Below are positions 1 to 9,156 of a DNA stretch of 64,000 nucleotides, in pieces. The position numbers and the translations under genes were made by a program. Source of the stretch: Calidifontimicrobium sp035325925. Lineage in GTDB: Bacteria; Pseudomonadota; Gammaproteobacteria; Burkholderiales; Burkholderiaceae_C. The stretch's first letter is position 1, and each line of letters begins with the position of its first letter. The notes beneath the pieces are model-generated. The model was not told the origin of the DNA and did not search any database. It saw nothing but the letters and a program-made list of their open reading frames with translations. The DNA is taken from NCBI RefSeq assembly GCF_035325925.1, contig NZ_DAOKZA010000014.1, positions 1-64,000 on the forward strand. The letters run 5' to 3'.

Positions 1-17
1 CCCGCGGGAGGACGAGC

Positions 18-33
18 GCCGCCTTCGGGCGGC
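18..33 (-). other. Short GC hairpin downstream of the livMG-like gene
   Basis: Six-base-pair perfect inverted repeat, GCCGCC/GGCGGC, around a four-base loop, lying just past the stop of the minus-strand ABC gene. There is no T-run on either side, so it could be a weak terminator or a spacer hairpin before a further gene (a livF homologue would be expected) beyond the window edge. Confidence 0.3.
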
Positions 34-46
34 CGGGCGGCGGCGC

Positions 47-1813
47 TCACTGCACCCCCCCGAGGTAGGCCTCGATCACCGCCGGGTCGCGCTGCACCTG
101 CCGCGGCGTGCCCTCGCACAGCTTGCGGCCGGACTCCATCACGACCACGCGGTCGACCAGCCCCATCACGAAGTCCATGTCGTGCTCGACGAGCAGGATG
201 CTCAACCCCTCGTCGCGCAGCTGGCGCAGCAGCGCCGCGAGCGCGCGCTTCTCGCCCAGCCGCAGCCCGGCGGCGGGTTCGTCGAGCAGCAGCAGCACCG
301 GGTCGGCGGCCAGCGCGCGTGCGATCTCGACGACGCGCTGTTGCCCCAGCGGCAGGCTGCCGGCGGCGTCGTGCAGGTGCGCGCCCAGGCCCACGCGCTC
401 GATCTGGCGCGCCGCCTCGGCGAGCAGCCGGCGCTCCTCGGCGCGGTCGGCGCGCAGCATCGCGCGCAGCGTGCCGCCGCGGCCGCGCAGGTACGCGCCG
501 AGCGCGACGTTGTCGAGCACCGACATCGCCGACACCAGCCGCACGTGCTGGAAGCTGCGCGCCAGCCCCAGGCGCGCGATGCGGTGCGGCGGCAGCGCCT
601 CGACGCGCCGGCCCTGCAGCCGCACCTGGCCGGCGCTGGCGGCGACGGTGCCGCTGACCAGGTTGAACACCGTGCTCTTGCCGGCGCCGTTCGGGCCGAT
701 CAGCCCGAGGATCTCGCCGCCGCGCAGTTCGAACGACACGCCGTCGACCGCCACCAGCCCGCCGAAGCGCTTGGCCAGCGACTGCACCTCGAGCAGCGGG
801 GCGCCGGCTGCGGTGCGCTCGCGCCGCGCCAGCGGTTCGGCCGGCGCCGGCGGCGGCGCCGCGCTTGCCGGCAGCCAGCGCGCCAGCGCCGGCGTCAGTC
901 CCAGCCGCGTGCGGTGCAGCAGCAGCACCATCAGCACGCCGAAGACGATGATCTCGTAGTTGCCGGTGGCGCCGAGCACCGCCGGCAGCGCCTCCTTCAG
1001 CCACTCCTTGAGCACCGTGAGGATCGCCGCGCCGACCACCGCACCCCAGACCTGCGCGGCGCCGCCGATCACCGCCATGAACAGGTAGTCGATGCCGGCG
1101 TTGACGCCGAACGCGTGCGGGCTGACGAAGCGCAGGAAGTGCGCGTGCAGCCAGCCGGCCACGCCGCCGAGCAGCGCCGCGTAGACGAACACCAGCAGCC
1201 TCAGCGACGCGACGTCGACGCCGAAACTCGACGCCATCGTGCCGCGGAAGCGCAGCGCGCGGATCGCGCGCCCGTTGCGCGAGTCCAGCAGGTTGCGCGC
1301 CGCCGCGAGCGCCGCCAGCAGCGTGCCCCAGATCAGCCAGCTCATGCGCGCGCCGGTGTCGGCGTGCCAGTCGGCCAGCGACACCGGCGGCAGGTTGTCG
1401 ATGCCGCTGTGCGCACCCAGCCCCGGCAGGTAGGCGAACAGGTGGTAGATCGCGATGCCCCAGGCGATGGTGGCGATCGTCAGGTAGTGCCCCGACAGGC
1501 GCAGCGTCACCGCGCCGATCAGCAGCGCCGCGGCGGCCACCGCCACCAGGCTCGCCGCCAGCCCGAGCCACGGCGACAGCCCCGCGGCGGTGCTCAGCAC
1601 CGCGGTGGTGTACGCCGCGATGCCGACGAAGGCCTGCTGCCCGAACGAGACGATGCCGGCGATGCCGGTCATCACCACCAGCCCGAGCGCGACCAGCGCG
1701 GCCAGCCCGATGTAGTTCAGCAGCGTGACGTGGAACGCCGGCAGCGCCAGCGGCGCGGCGACGAAGGCCGCCGCGCCCGCGGCCGCCAGCGCGGCGCGCC
1801 GCGCGCGCGTCAT
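47..1813 (-). CDS. Fused branched-chain-type ABC permease-ATPase (LivM-LivG fusion)
   Basis: 588 residues. The N-terminal ~320 residues are a LivM-type inner-membrane permease with many hydrophobic helices and the family stretch GIVSFGQQAFVGIAAY. After a Pro/Ala/Arg linker, the C-terminal ~240 residues are a LivG-type ATPase with Walker A GPNGAGKST, signature LPLGQQRVVEIARAL and Walker B LLLLDEP. LivM and LivG are usually separate proteins, so one chain supplies half the membrane pore and one ATPase. The ATG overlaps the livH-like stop as ATGA, which fixes the start. A LivF partner is not in the window and probably lies to the left. It is the last visible gene of the long minus-strand catabolic operon and probably imports that pathway's substrate, most likely an organic acid or amide; amino-acid specificity cannot be assumed. 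Confidence 0.9.
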   Translation of the reverse strand: MTRARRAALAAAGAAAFVAAPLALPAFHVTLLNYIGLAALVALGLVVMTGIAGIVSFGQQAFVGIAAYTTAVLSTAAGLSPWLGLAASLVAVAAAALLIGAVTLRLSGHYLTIATIAWGIAIYHLFAYLPGLGAHSGIDNLPPVSLADWHADTGARMSWLIWGTLLAALAAARNLLDSRNGRAIRALRFRGTMASSFGVDVASLRLLVFVYAALLGGVAGWLHAHFLRFVSPHAFGVNAGIDYLFMAVIGGAAQVWGAVVGAAILTVLKEWLKEALPAVLGATGNYEIIVFGVLMVLLLHRTRLGLTPALARWLPASAAPPPAPAEPLARRERTAAGAPLLEVQSLAKRFGGLVAVDGVSFELRGGEILGLIGPNGAGKSTVFNLVSGTVAASAGQVRLQGRRVEALPPHRIARLGLARSFQHVRLVSAMSVLDNVALGAYLRGRGGTLRAMLRADRAEERRLLAEAARQIERVGLGAHLHDAAGSLPLGQQRVVEIARALAADPVLLLLDEPAAGLRLGEKRALAALLRQLRDEGLSILLVEHDMDFVMGLVDRVVVMESGRKLCEGTPRQVQRDPAVIEAYLGGVQ

Positions 1814-2862
1814 TCGTCCTCCTCCTCGTGCTCGACGGCGTGCGCGCGCGCCGCCAGCGAGCGCCACAGCAGCACCGGCAGGATGAACGTGAAGACGATG
1901 ACTTCCTTGAGCTGGCTGGCCCAGAACGACGAGAACGCCTCGAGCAGGCCGACGCCGAGCGCGCCGAGCGCCGCCAGCGGGTAGCTCGCCATGCCGCCGA
2001 GGATCGCGCCGACGAAGCCCTTGAGCCCGATCATCAGCCCGGTGTCGTAGTAGACGGTGACGATCGGCGAGATCAGGATGCCCGACAGCGCGCCGATCGC
2101 CGCGGCGAGCGTGAACGCGGCGCGCCCGGCACGCGCCGGCGGGATGCCCACCAGCCGCGCGCCGACGCGGTTGACCGCGGTCGCGCGCAGCGCCTTGCCG
2201 CCGTAGCTGCGGCCGAAGTACAGCGCCAGCGCCGCCATGCTCGCCAGGCTGGCGCCGAGCACCCACAGGCTCTGGGCGCCGACGCTGACCGGCCCGAGCG
2301 CGAACGACGCGCCGGCGATCGCGCTGGTGCGCAGCCCCTCGGCGCCGAACATCACCAGCGCCAGACCCATCATCGCGTAGTGCACCGCCATCGAGACGAT
2401 GAACAGCACCAGCACCGAGCCCTGCGCCAGCGGCTGGTACGCGAGCCGGTACAGCAGCGGGCCGAGCGGCACCACCAGCGCCGCGGTCAGCGCCATCTGC
2501 AGCGCCAGCCCCGGCGCACGCGGCGCGGCCCACGCGGCGACGCCGGCCACCGCGGCCGGCAGCACGAGGTACGCCAAGGCGATGCGCGGCAGCCGCGGCC
2601 ACGCGCGCTCGCGCCACGCCGCGGCGGCCTCGACGGCGGCGACCGTCGCCCCGGCGCCGAGCAGCAGCCAGGCGGTGGCGGGCACGCGGCCGAGCTGCAG
2701 CGTGCCCAGCGTCAGCGCGGCGTAGACGACGAACTCGCCCTGCGGCACGAAGATCACGCGCGTGACCGCGAACACCAGCAGCAGCGCCAGCGCGAGCAGC
2801 GCGTAGATCGCGCCGCTGGTCGCGCCGTCCTGCGCCAGCCACAGCGCGATCTCCGTGTTCAT
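1810..2862 (-). CDS. Branched-chain-type ABC transporter permease (LivH family)
   Basis: 350-residue polytopic inner-membrane protein of the LivH family. The N-terminus has the family pattern GAIYALLALALLLVFAVTRV followed by FVPQGEFV, and the protein is hydrophobic throughout with a charged, acidic end (HEEEDE). With the downstream permease-ATPase fusion it would form the heteromeric membrane channel of a high-affinity importer. It starts with ATG and its TGA overlaps the next ATG by four bases, so translation is likely coupled. The substrate-binding gene lies 55 bp upstream in the same direction. Assignment to the family is firm; the substrate is unknown. Confidence 0.92.
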   Translation of the reverse strand: MNTEIALWLAQDGATSGAIYALLALALLLVFAVTRVIFVPQGEFVVYAALTLGTLQLGRVPATAWLLLGAGATVAAVEAAAAWRERAWPRLPRIALAYLVLPAAVAGVAAWAAPRAPGLALQMALTAALVVPLGPLLYRLAYQPLAQGSVLVLFIVSMAVHYAMMGLALVMFGAEGLRTSAIAGASFALGPVSVGAQSLWVLGASLASMAALALYFGRSYGGKALRATAVNRVGARLVGIPPARAGRAAFTLAAAIGALSGILISPIVTVYYDTGLMIGLKGFVGAILGGMASYPLAALGALGVGLLEAFSSFWASQLKEVIVFTFILPVLLWRSLAARAHAVEHEEEDE

Positions 2863-2917
2863 GCCCGCCCCCGCGGCCGTTGGGTCGCGCCGCGGCGCGC
2901 CGGCGCGACCGCCCGCG

Positions 2918-4054
2918 TCACTTCGTCAGCCGCCACTTCCCGTCGGCCACGTGCACGAGCACGCGCGCGCGCTCGTCGAGCCCGTTGCGGTCGTCGGCGC
3001 TGAGGCTGTAGACGCCGTGCGTGCCGACCACGTTCTTCACGTTCTCGATCGCGTCGCGCAGCGCGGCGCGGAACTCGGGCGTGCCGGGCCTGGCCTTCTT
3101 CAGCGCCTGCGGCGCCGCGGCCTCGAGCAGCAGCACCGCGTCGTAGCTGTAGCCGGCGAAGGCGTTGCGGCTGCCGGCGCCGAACGCGGACTCGTAGCGC
3201 TGCACGAAGTCCAGCGACACCTTCTTCGTCGGGAAGTCCGCCGGCAGTTCCTCGGCGACGATGAGCGCGCCGGTGGGCGCGATCGCGCCCTCGGCCGCCG
3301 CCTTGCCGGTCTGGATGAACGGCAGGTTGACGGTGCCGTGGTTGTGGTAGATCGGCCCCTTGAAGCCGCGTTCGACGAGCGCGATCTGCGGCGTCGCCGC
3401 CGGCGAACCCGACCCGCCGACCACCACCGCGTCGGGCCGCGCGGCCATGATCTTCAGCACCTGGCCGGTGACGCTGGTGTCGGCGCGCGCGTAGCGCTCG
3501 TTGGTGACGACCTCGAAGCCGTGCGCGGGGGCGAGCTTGGTGATCGCGTTGTAGACCAGGTCGCCCCAGGTGTCGGAGAAGCCGATGAAGCCGATCTTCT
3601 TCAGGCCGCGCCGGCGGATGTCCTGCGCCACCGCGCTCATCATCAGCTCGGTGGGCTGCGGCACGATGAACACCCAGGGCTGGCGCTCGGCCGGCAGCGG
3701 GGGCAGCGGCGTCAGCGAGATCATCGGCGTCTTCGACTCGGCGGCGACCTGCGTGATCGCGACCCCCGAGGGCACGCCGTTGGAGCCCATCAGCACGTCG
3801 ACCTTGTCTTCGGTGACGAACTTGCGCGCGTTCTTCGCCGCGTTGTCGGGCTTGGACTCGTCGTCGAGCACGATGTAGCGTACCGGCTCGCCGGCGATCG
3901 TCGCCGGCACCAGCTGGAACGCGTTCTTGTACGGGATGCCCAGCGACGCGCCGGGCCCGGTGGTGCCCAGCGTGACGCCGACGGTGATCTCGGCGTGCGC
4001 GGCGGCGGCCAGGGCCAAGCCGACCGCCAGCGTGGCGAGGCGTTGCGATGTCAT
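2918..4054 (-). CDS. Periplasmic substrate-binding protein of the LIV-type ABC importer
   Basis: 378 residues beginning with MTSQRLATLAVGLALAAAAHA, a typical Sec signal peptide probably cut after AHA. The mature part starts EITVGVTLGTTGPGASLG, the Leu/Ile/Val-binding (peripla_BP_6) fold's first strand and ligand loop. GFIGFSDTWGD and the C-terminal YSYDAVLLLEAA are also typical. I chose the ATG at 4054 because it begins the signal peptide; upstream codons in frame are not signal-like. It sits between the CoA-transferase and livH-like genes in the catabolic operon, so it probably captures the compound that the operon degrades. In catabolic operons of Burkholderiales this family often binds aromatic or aliphatic carboxylates, so an amino-acid ligand is not implied. 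Confidence 0.9.
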   Translation of the reverse strand: MTSQRLATLAVGLALAAAAHAEITVGVTLGTTGPGASLGIPYKNAFQLVPATIAGEPVRYIVLDDESKPDNAAKNARKFVTEDKVDVLMGSNGVPSGVAITQVAAESKTPMISLTPLPPLPAERQPWVFIVPQPTELMMSAVAQDIRRRGLKKIGFIGFSDTWGDLVYNAITKLAPAHGFEVVTNERYARADTSVTGQVLKIMAARPDAVVVGGSGSPAATPQIALVERGFKGPIYHNHGTVNLPFIQTGKAAAEGAIAPTGALIVAEELPADFPTKKVSLDFVQRYESAFGAGSRNAFAGYSYDAVLLLEAAAPQALKKARPGTPEFRAALRDAIENVKNVVGTHGVYSLSADDRNGLDERARVLVHVADGKWRLTK

Positions 4055-4127
4055 GGTGTCGTCTCCTGTGTCGCTTCGTGGGTGGACCCCCGGGGCGGTC
4101 TCGGGCCGCCCTCGGGGCAAGGCGCGC

Positions 4128-5354
4128 CTAGGCGTGCGCGGGCGGCCCGGTGGCCGCGGCGACGACGCCGGCGGCCGCCAGCGCGTCGATCTCGGCGCCC
4201 GCCAGCCCCGCCTCGGCGAGCACGGCGCGCGTGTGCTCGCCGTAGCGCGGCGCCATCGGCAGCGCGGCGCGCGCGCCGGCGACGTCGACCGCCATCGGCT
4301 GCATGCGCACCTCGCGGCCGTCGGGCAGCGTGGTGCGCGTCAGCCGCGCCGCCAGCGCCGGCAGCTCGCGCACCTGGCGGATGTCGTAGATGCGCGTTGC
4401 CGGAATCGTCGCCGCGGCGAGCTCGGCGAGCAGTTCGTCGACCGACGCCTGCGCCGTCACCGCCGCCATGTCGCGGTGGATCGCCTCGCGCTCGGCGTGG
4501 CGACCCTCGTTGGTCAGCCGCACCGCGTTGGCCACCGGCGCGAAGCGCGGGATCGCGGTCAGCCGGCGCCACTGCACGTCGCTGCCGATCGCCAGGTAGA
4601 CGTAGCCGTCGCGCGCCGGGTAGACGTTGGTCGGGATGAACTTGCGGTGCTCGTTGCCGGCGCGCGTGATCTCGTCGGGTCGGCAGCCGAAGTCCACCAG
4701 CGGCAGCACGGTGATCAGCCACGACGCCGCGGCCTGCAGCATCGACACGTGGATCGTCTGCCCGGCGCCGGTCTCGGCGCGCTCGACGAGCGCGCGCATC
4801 ACGTTGGCGTACAGCTCGTCGCCGGCCTTCAGGTCGACGATCGGGATGCCCGCCAGCATCGGCGGGCCCTCGCGCTCGCCGGTGACCTCCATGTACCCGG
4901 CCATCGCCTGGATCACCGGGTCGTAACCGGGCGCGTTCGGGTGCTGCGGCCCCATCGCCGAGATGCCGGCCCAGATCAGCGCCGGGTGGCGCGCGCGCAG
5001 CGCCTCGGGCGCGATGCCCAGCGCGGCGTAGCGCGAAGGCACCGTGTTGCAGCAGAACACGTCGACGCCCAGCGCATCGATCAGCCGGTGCAGCAGCTCG
5101 TGCGCACGCGCGTCCTTCAGGTTCAGCGCGATCGCCTGCTTGCCGACGTTCGGCGCGACGAAGTAGCTGCGCCGGTCGTCCGCGGCGTCGCCGCCCAGGC
5201 GCGAGCCGATGTAGCGGTTCGGGTCGCCCGGCAGGCCGTCGGCGCCGGGCGTGGCCTCGATGCGGATCACGCGCCAGCCGAGCTGCGCGAAGCGCAGCGT
5301 CGCGTACGGCAGCGACAGCGCCTGCTCGAGCGACAGCACGGTGCGCGGCTTCAT
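4128..5354 (-). CDS. Class III CoA-transferase (CaiB/BaiF family)
   Basis: 408 residues, a normal length for family III CoA-transferases, which swap CoA between carboxylic acids through an aspartyl-CoA anhydride. The N-terminal stretch with LGWRVIRIEAT, the NVGKQAIALNLKD segment and the motif GYDPVIQAMAGYM are typical; the Asp of YDPV is the expected catalytic residue. The gene lies 10 bp downstream of the Mo-subunit gene and ends 73 bp before the binding-protein gene. It probably activates the pathway substrate or an intermediate by transfer from a cellular acyl-CoA, complementing the AMP-forming ligase at the other end of the operon. The CoA donor and acceptor cannot be read from sequence. 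Confidence 0.88.
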   Translation of the reverse strand: MKPRTVLSLEQALSLPYATLRFAQLGWRVIRIEATPGADGLPGDPNRYIGSRLGGDAADDRRSYFVAPNVGKQAIALNLKDARAHELLHRLIDALGVDVFCCNTVPSRYAALGIAPEALRARHPALIWAGISAMGPQHPNAPGYDPVIQAMAGYMEVTGEREGPPMLAGIPIVDLKAGDELYANVMRALVERAETGAGQTIHVSMLQAAASWLITVLPLVDFGCRPDEITRAGNEHRKFIPTNVYPARDGYVYLAIGSDVQWRRLTAIPRFAPVANAVRLTNEGRHAEREAIHRDMAAVTAQASVDELLAELAAATIPATRIYDIRQVRELPALAARLTRTTLPDGREVRMQPMAVDVAGARAALPMAPRYGEHTRAVLAEAGLAGAEIDALAAAGVVAAATGPPAHA

Positions 5355-5364
5355 CGCGACGGGC

Positions 5365-7749
5365 TCAGGCCGCGGGCAGCGCGGGCACCGGGCGCACCGG
5401 CGGCAGCGCGCCGCGCAGCGCGCGGTACACGCGCTCGGGGGTGAACGGCAGGCTGGTGATGCGCACCCCGGTGGCGTTCTCGATCGCGTTCGCGGTGGCC
5501 GCGGCGATGCAGATCGACGGCGCCTCGCCGACGCCCTTGGCGCCGCGCGGGCCCTCGCCGTCCATCGTCTCGATGAACGCGATGTCCATCTCGGGGATCT
5601 CCGGCGCGGTGACCAGCTTGTAGTCGCGGAAGTTCGGGTTGCGCACCGCGCCGTGGTCGACGAGCAGGTTCTCGGTCAGCGCGTAGCCCTGGCCCATCAC
5701 GATGCCGCCCTCGATCTGGCCCTCGATGCCCAGGCGGTTGAGCACGCGCCCGACATCGTGCGCGCCGGTCACCTTGAGCATGCGCACGACGCCGGTGGCG
5801 GTGTCGACCTCGACCTCGACGACCTGCGCCGCCCAGGCGTAGGCAGCCGAGACGTCGCCCTTGAAGCCCTTGTCCTGGTGCACGCTCGGCGGCTCGTAGT
5901 AGTGCGTGGTCATCACCAGCTCGGCGCGCTCGCTGAAGTGCAGGCTGCGCAGCAGGCGCGGCAGGTCGACCAGCTTCTCGCCGCCGGCACGGCGCACGAC
6001 GTGGCCGCCGGCCAGCTCGAGGTCGTCGGCGCGGCAGTCGAATCGCGGCGCCGCGGCGGCGAGGATCTTCGCCTTGGCCTTGCGCGCCGCACCGATCGCC
6101 GAGTTGCCGGCGATGAAGGTGGTGCGGCTGGCGTGCACGCCGACGTCCCACGGCGTGATGTCGGTGTCGTTGTTGACCACCGTCACCGCGGCGATCGGCA
6201 GCCCCAGTTCCTCGCACACCAGCTGCGCGAGCACGGTCTCCGAGCCCTGGCCGATCTCGCTGGCGCCGGTGATCAGCGTGACGTGGCCGAAGTCGTCGAG
6301 CTTGAGGATGGTGCCGCAGCCGTCGGACGGGTAAATCTTCGCGCCGCCGCCGACGTGCAGCATCGCCGCGATGCCGATGCCGCGCTTGAGCGTGCCCGGC
6401 TCGTGGCGTTGCGCGGCGTAGGCGCGGCGCTTGGCGACGTAGTCGCTGCGTTCGGCGGCGCTTTGCAGGCAGTCGCGAAAGCCGCAGCTGCGAAACACCA
6501 TGCCCTGGCCGCTGACCTCGCCGGGCTCCTGCGCGTTCTTCAGCCGCAACGCGAGCGGGTCCATGCCGATCGCGTCGGCGAGCCGGTCCATGTGCTGCTC
6601 GACGGCGAACGTCGCCTGCAGGTTGCCGTAACCGCGGAACGACCCGGCGTACGGGTTGTTGGTGTAGACGGCGAGCGTGTGGTAGTCGCAGTGCGGCACG
6701 CGGTACAGCGACGAAAAGGTCTGCATCATCACGAACGGCGTCGTCGCGCCCCACGACGTGTACGCGCCGTTGTCGTGGATCGTGCGCACGCTGCGGAAGG
6801 TCAGCGTGCCGTCCTTGGTGCAGCCCGAGCGCAGCGTCAGGCGCACCGGCTGGCGCGTCGGCGACGCGACGAACTCCTCCTCGCGCGAGTAGACGAGCTT
6901 GACGGGCCGGCCGGTGGCGCGCGCGAGGAACACCGCGATGACCTCGAACGGGTAGATGTCGAGCTTCGAGCCGAAGCCGCCGCCGATCGGCGGCTGCACG
7001 ATGCGCACGCGCGCCGGGTCGATGCCCAGGTACTCGGCGAACTCGCGCTTGTGCAGGAACGGCACCTGCGTGTTCGAGATCAGCTGCAGGTTGCCCTTGG
7101 CGTCGAACTCGGCGATCACGCCCGAGGTGCCCATGCAGCAGTGCGTCACGTAGTGCAGCTCGAAGCTGTCCTCGACGACGACGTCGGACTCGGCCTCGCC
7201 GCGCACGACGTCGCCGTGCGCGTAGTCGAAGCGCATCGCGACGTTGTCGGCCTTGCCCGCCAGCCCCACCGGTGCGCCGGGCCTGGCGCCTTCGATCGGC
7301 GGGTGGATCAGCGGCGCACCGGGGGCGAGCGCGTCCTGCGCGTCGCCGAGCACCGGCAGGTCGTCGTACTCGACGTCGATCAGCGCCAGCGCGGCACGCG
7401 CGATCACCTCGGTGTCGGCGGCCACCGCGGCGATCTCGTCGCGCACGCTGCGCACGCGGTCGGCCTTCAGTGGCAGGTGGTCCTTGGCGACGCCGATCGG
7501 CCGCTGGTCGGGCACGTCGGCGGCGGTGAGCACCGCGTGCACGCCCGGCAGCGCCTTCGCGCGCGAGGTGTCGATGCGCACGATGCGTGCATGCACCCGC
7601 GCGCTGCGCAGGATCGCGCCGTGCAGCTGCCCCGGCACGTCGATGTCGTGCAGGTAGCGCGTCTTGCCGGCGGCCTTCTCGGGCGCGTCGAGCTTGGTGA
7701 TGCGCTGGCCGATCAGCGAGCCGGCGGCCGGCGTGGCGACGTCGTTCAC
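5365..7749 (-). CDS. Xanthine dehydrogenase-family molybdopterin-binding (large) subunit
   Basis: 794 residues. Aldehyde oxidase/xanthine dehydrogenase a/b hammerhead domain first (about residues 20-130), then the Mo-cofactor-binding region with GGGFGSKLD, FRGYGNLQATFAVEQ and GAKGVGEAPS; the Glu in the last motif is the expected catalytic base. Starts at GTG 7749, overlapping the upstream 2Fe-2S gene stop as GTGA; no ATG is better placed. With the FeS and FAD genes immediately upstream it forms an L-S-M type cytoplasmic hydroxylase that inserts water-derived oxygen into a C-H bond of a heteroaromatic, aldehyde or acyl-CoA substrate. No XdhC-type Mo-cofactor insertion gene is in this operon; one is present in the second Mo operon at 35386. 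Substrate unknown; there is nothing to indicate xanthine. Confidence 0.93.
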   Translation of the reverse strand: MNDVATPAAGSLIGQRITKLDAPEKAAGKTRYLHDIDVPGQLHGAILRSARVHARIVRIDTSRAKALPGVHAVLTAADVPDQRPIGVAKDHLPLKADRVRSVRDEIAAVAADTEVIARAALALIDVEYDDLPVLGDAQDALAPGAPLIHPPIEGARPGAPVGLAGKADNVAMRFDYAHGDVVRGEAESDVVVEDSFELHYVTHCCMGTSGVIAEFDAKGNLQLISNTQVPFLHKREFAEYLGIDPARVRIVQPPIGGGFGSKLDIYPFEVIAVFLARATGRPVKLVYSREEEFVASPTRQPVRLTLRSGCTKDGTLTFRSVRTIHDNGAYTSWGATTPFVMMQTFSSLYRVPHCDYHTLAVYTNNPYAGSFRGYGNLQATFAVEQHMDRLADAIGMDPLALRLKNAQEPGEVSGQGMVFRSCGFRDCLQSAAERSDYVAKRRAYAAQRHEPGTLKRGIGIAAMLHVGGGAKIYPSDGCGTILKLDDFGHVTLITGASEIGQGSETVLAQLVCEELGLPIAAVTVVNNDTDITPWDVGVHASRTTFIAGNSAIGAARKAKAKILAAAAPRFDCRADDLELAGGHVVRRAGGEKLVDLPRLLRSLHFSERAELVMTTHYYEPPSVHQDKGFKGDVSAAYAWAAQVVEVEVDTATGVVRMLKVTGAHDVGRVLNRLGIEGQIEGGIVMGQGYALTENLLVDHGAVRNPNFRDYKLVTAPEIPEMDIAFIETMDGEGPRGAKGVGEAPSICIAAATANAIENATGVRITSLPFTPERVYRALRGALPPVRPVPALPAA

Positions 7750-8234
7750 GGGGTGCCCTCCCTGGCCAGCGCGGCGCCGGCGTCGACGACCGCATCGACG
7801 ATCTTCTGGTAGCCGGTGCAGCGACACAGGTTGCCCTCGATCGCGCGCTTGGCCGCCGCGGCGTCGGGCGCGGCGTCGCGCTCGAGCAGCTCGACGGCCT
7901 GCATCACCATGCCCGGCGTGCAGAAGCCGCACTGCACCGCGCCGTGCTCGACGAAGGCGCGCTGCAGCGCGCGGGCGCGCGCATCGGCGGCCACGCCCTC
8001 GATCGTCACCAGCTCGCGGCCGTCGCAGTCGACCGCGAACATCAGGCACGACGCGACGGACCTGCCGTCGACGCGGACCGTGCACGCGCCGCACTCGCCC
8101 TCGCCGCAGCCGTGTTTGGTGCCGGTCAGGCCGCACACCTCGCGCAGCAGTTCGAGCGCGCTCATGTCCACCGGCACGCGTTCGCGCCGCGGCACGCCGT
8201 TGAGCGTGAAGCCGATTTCAACGTCGAGCGACAT
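7746..8234 (-). CDS. 2Fe-2S small subunit of molybdenum hydroxylase
   Basis: 162 residues with both cluster domains of the family. The N-terminal plant-ferredoxin-like cluster has Cys in HGCGEGECGACTV plus a later ASC; the C-terminal helical cluster has QCGFCTPGM and CRCTGYQKIVDAV. It passes electrons from the Mo centre to the FAD subunit. Its ATG at 8234 lies inside the end of the FAD-subunit gene (17-bp overlap) and its TGA overlaps the GTG of the large subunit, so the three subunits are tightly co-translated. The order M-S-L matches CoxMSL-type hydroxylases. Confidence 0.94.
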   Translation of the reverse strand: MSLDVEIGFTLNGVPRRERVPVDMSALELLREVCGLTGTKHGCGEGECGACTVRVDGRSVASCLMFAVDCDGRELVTIEGVAADARARALQRAFVEHGAVQCGFCTPGMVMQAVELLERDAAPDAAAAKRAIEGNLCRCTGYQKIVDAVVDAGAALAREGTP

Positions 8235-9156
8235 CGTCGATCATCCTTTGCGTGAGGTTGCGCACCAGCTCGCGGCGGTACCAGCCGCTGGCGCGCACGT
8301 CGTCGATCGGCGACGCCGCGTCGGCGGCGGCCTGCGCGGCGGCGGCGGCGAGCGCGGCGTCGGGCACGCGGCCCTCGAGCAGCGACTCGGCGGCGCGGGC
8401 GCGCAGCGGCACCGGCGCGACCGCGCCCAGCGCCAGGCGCACGCCGTGCAGCGCGCCGCGGCCGTCGCGGCGCGCCGCCAGCGCCAGCGAGATCGTCGAG
8501 ATGTCCAGCGCCGGACGCGTGCCGGCCTTCTCGAAGCGCACCACCTGGCCGGCCGGCGCCAGCGGCACGCGCACCGCGGTCAGCAGCTCGTGCGGCGCGC
8601 GGCGCGTGCGCCCCGGGCCGTCGAAGAAGGCGTCGAGCCGCATGCGGCGCGTGCGCACCTCGCCGTCGTCGTCGAGCGCGGCGAGTTCGACCTCGGCGTC
8701 GAGCGCGAGCAGCGGCGTCGCGGTGTCGGACGCCGGCGAGGCGTTGCACAGGTTGCCGCCCAGCGTCGCGGCGTTGCGCACCTGCGCGCTGGCGAAGCGG
8801 TCGGCGGCGACGGCCAGCAGCGGCGCGTGCGCGCGCACCAGGGGGTGCTCGAGCAGCGTGGTGATCGTCACCAGCGTGCCGAGCAGCAGCGCGTCGCCGT
8901 CGACCGCGACGCGGTCCAGCCCCTCGACGCGGCGGATGTTGAGCAGCGTCGGACGCGGCGGCACGCGGCGCGCGTGGCTCTGCGGCATCAGGTCGGTGCC
9001 GCCGGCGAGCACGGTCGCACCGCCGGGGTGCGCCAGCGCGCCGAGCGCGGCGGCGAGCCCGGTGGGTGCCAGGTAGCGCTGCACGCCGCTCAGGGGGCCA
9101 CCCTGCGCAGCGCCCGCCGCGAGGGCCATCGCCCGGGAGACGGCCGGCGCGCTCAT
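8218..9156 (-). CDS. FAD-binding medium subunit of molybdenum hydroxylase
   Basis: 312 residues. The FAD-binding domain shows VLAGGTDLMPQ and the second signature RNAATLGGNLCNASPASD, both of which contact FAD in the CoxM/XdhB family. The C-terminal CO-dehydrogenase flavoprotein domain ends with DDVRASGWYRRELVRNL, also characteristic. The ATG overlaps the upstream mutase gene stop as ATGA. The N-terminus is about 40 residues longer than the minimal family start, with an Ala-rich extension before LSGVQRYLAPT. It hands electrons to an external acceptor, but the FAD domain alone does not say whether this is NAD, a quinone or a cytochrome. Confidence 0.92.
   Translation of the reverse strand: MSAPAVSRAMALAAGAAQGGPLSGVQRYLAPTGLAAALGALAHPGGATVLAGGTDLMPQSHARRVPPRPTLLNIRRVEGLDRVAVDGDALLLGTLVTITTLLEHPLVRAHAPLLAVAADRFASAQVRNAATLGGNLCNASPASDTATPLLALDAEVELAALDDDGEVRTRRMRLDAFFDGPGRTRRAPHELLTAVRVPLAPAGQVVRFEKAGTRPALDISTISLALAARRDGRGALHGVRLALGAVAPVPLRARAAESLLEGRVPDAALAAAAAQAAADAASPIDDVRASGWYRRELVRNLTQRMIDDVARR

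Noticed and set aside
5251..7812. Long plus-strand open frame opposite the Mo subunit
   Set aside because: Antisense to a gene with intact cofactor motifs; no family features and repetitive composition.
5365..9156. Classical xanthine dehydrogenase for the urate pathway
   Set aside because: Three-subunit CoxMSL-like layout and distance from the urate genes; neither Mo cluster shows the two-subunit XdhAB arrangement usual for bacterial xanthine dehydrogenase.
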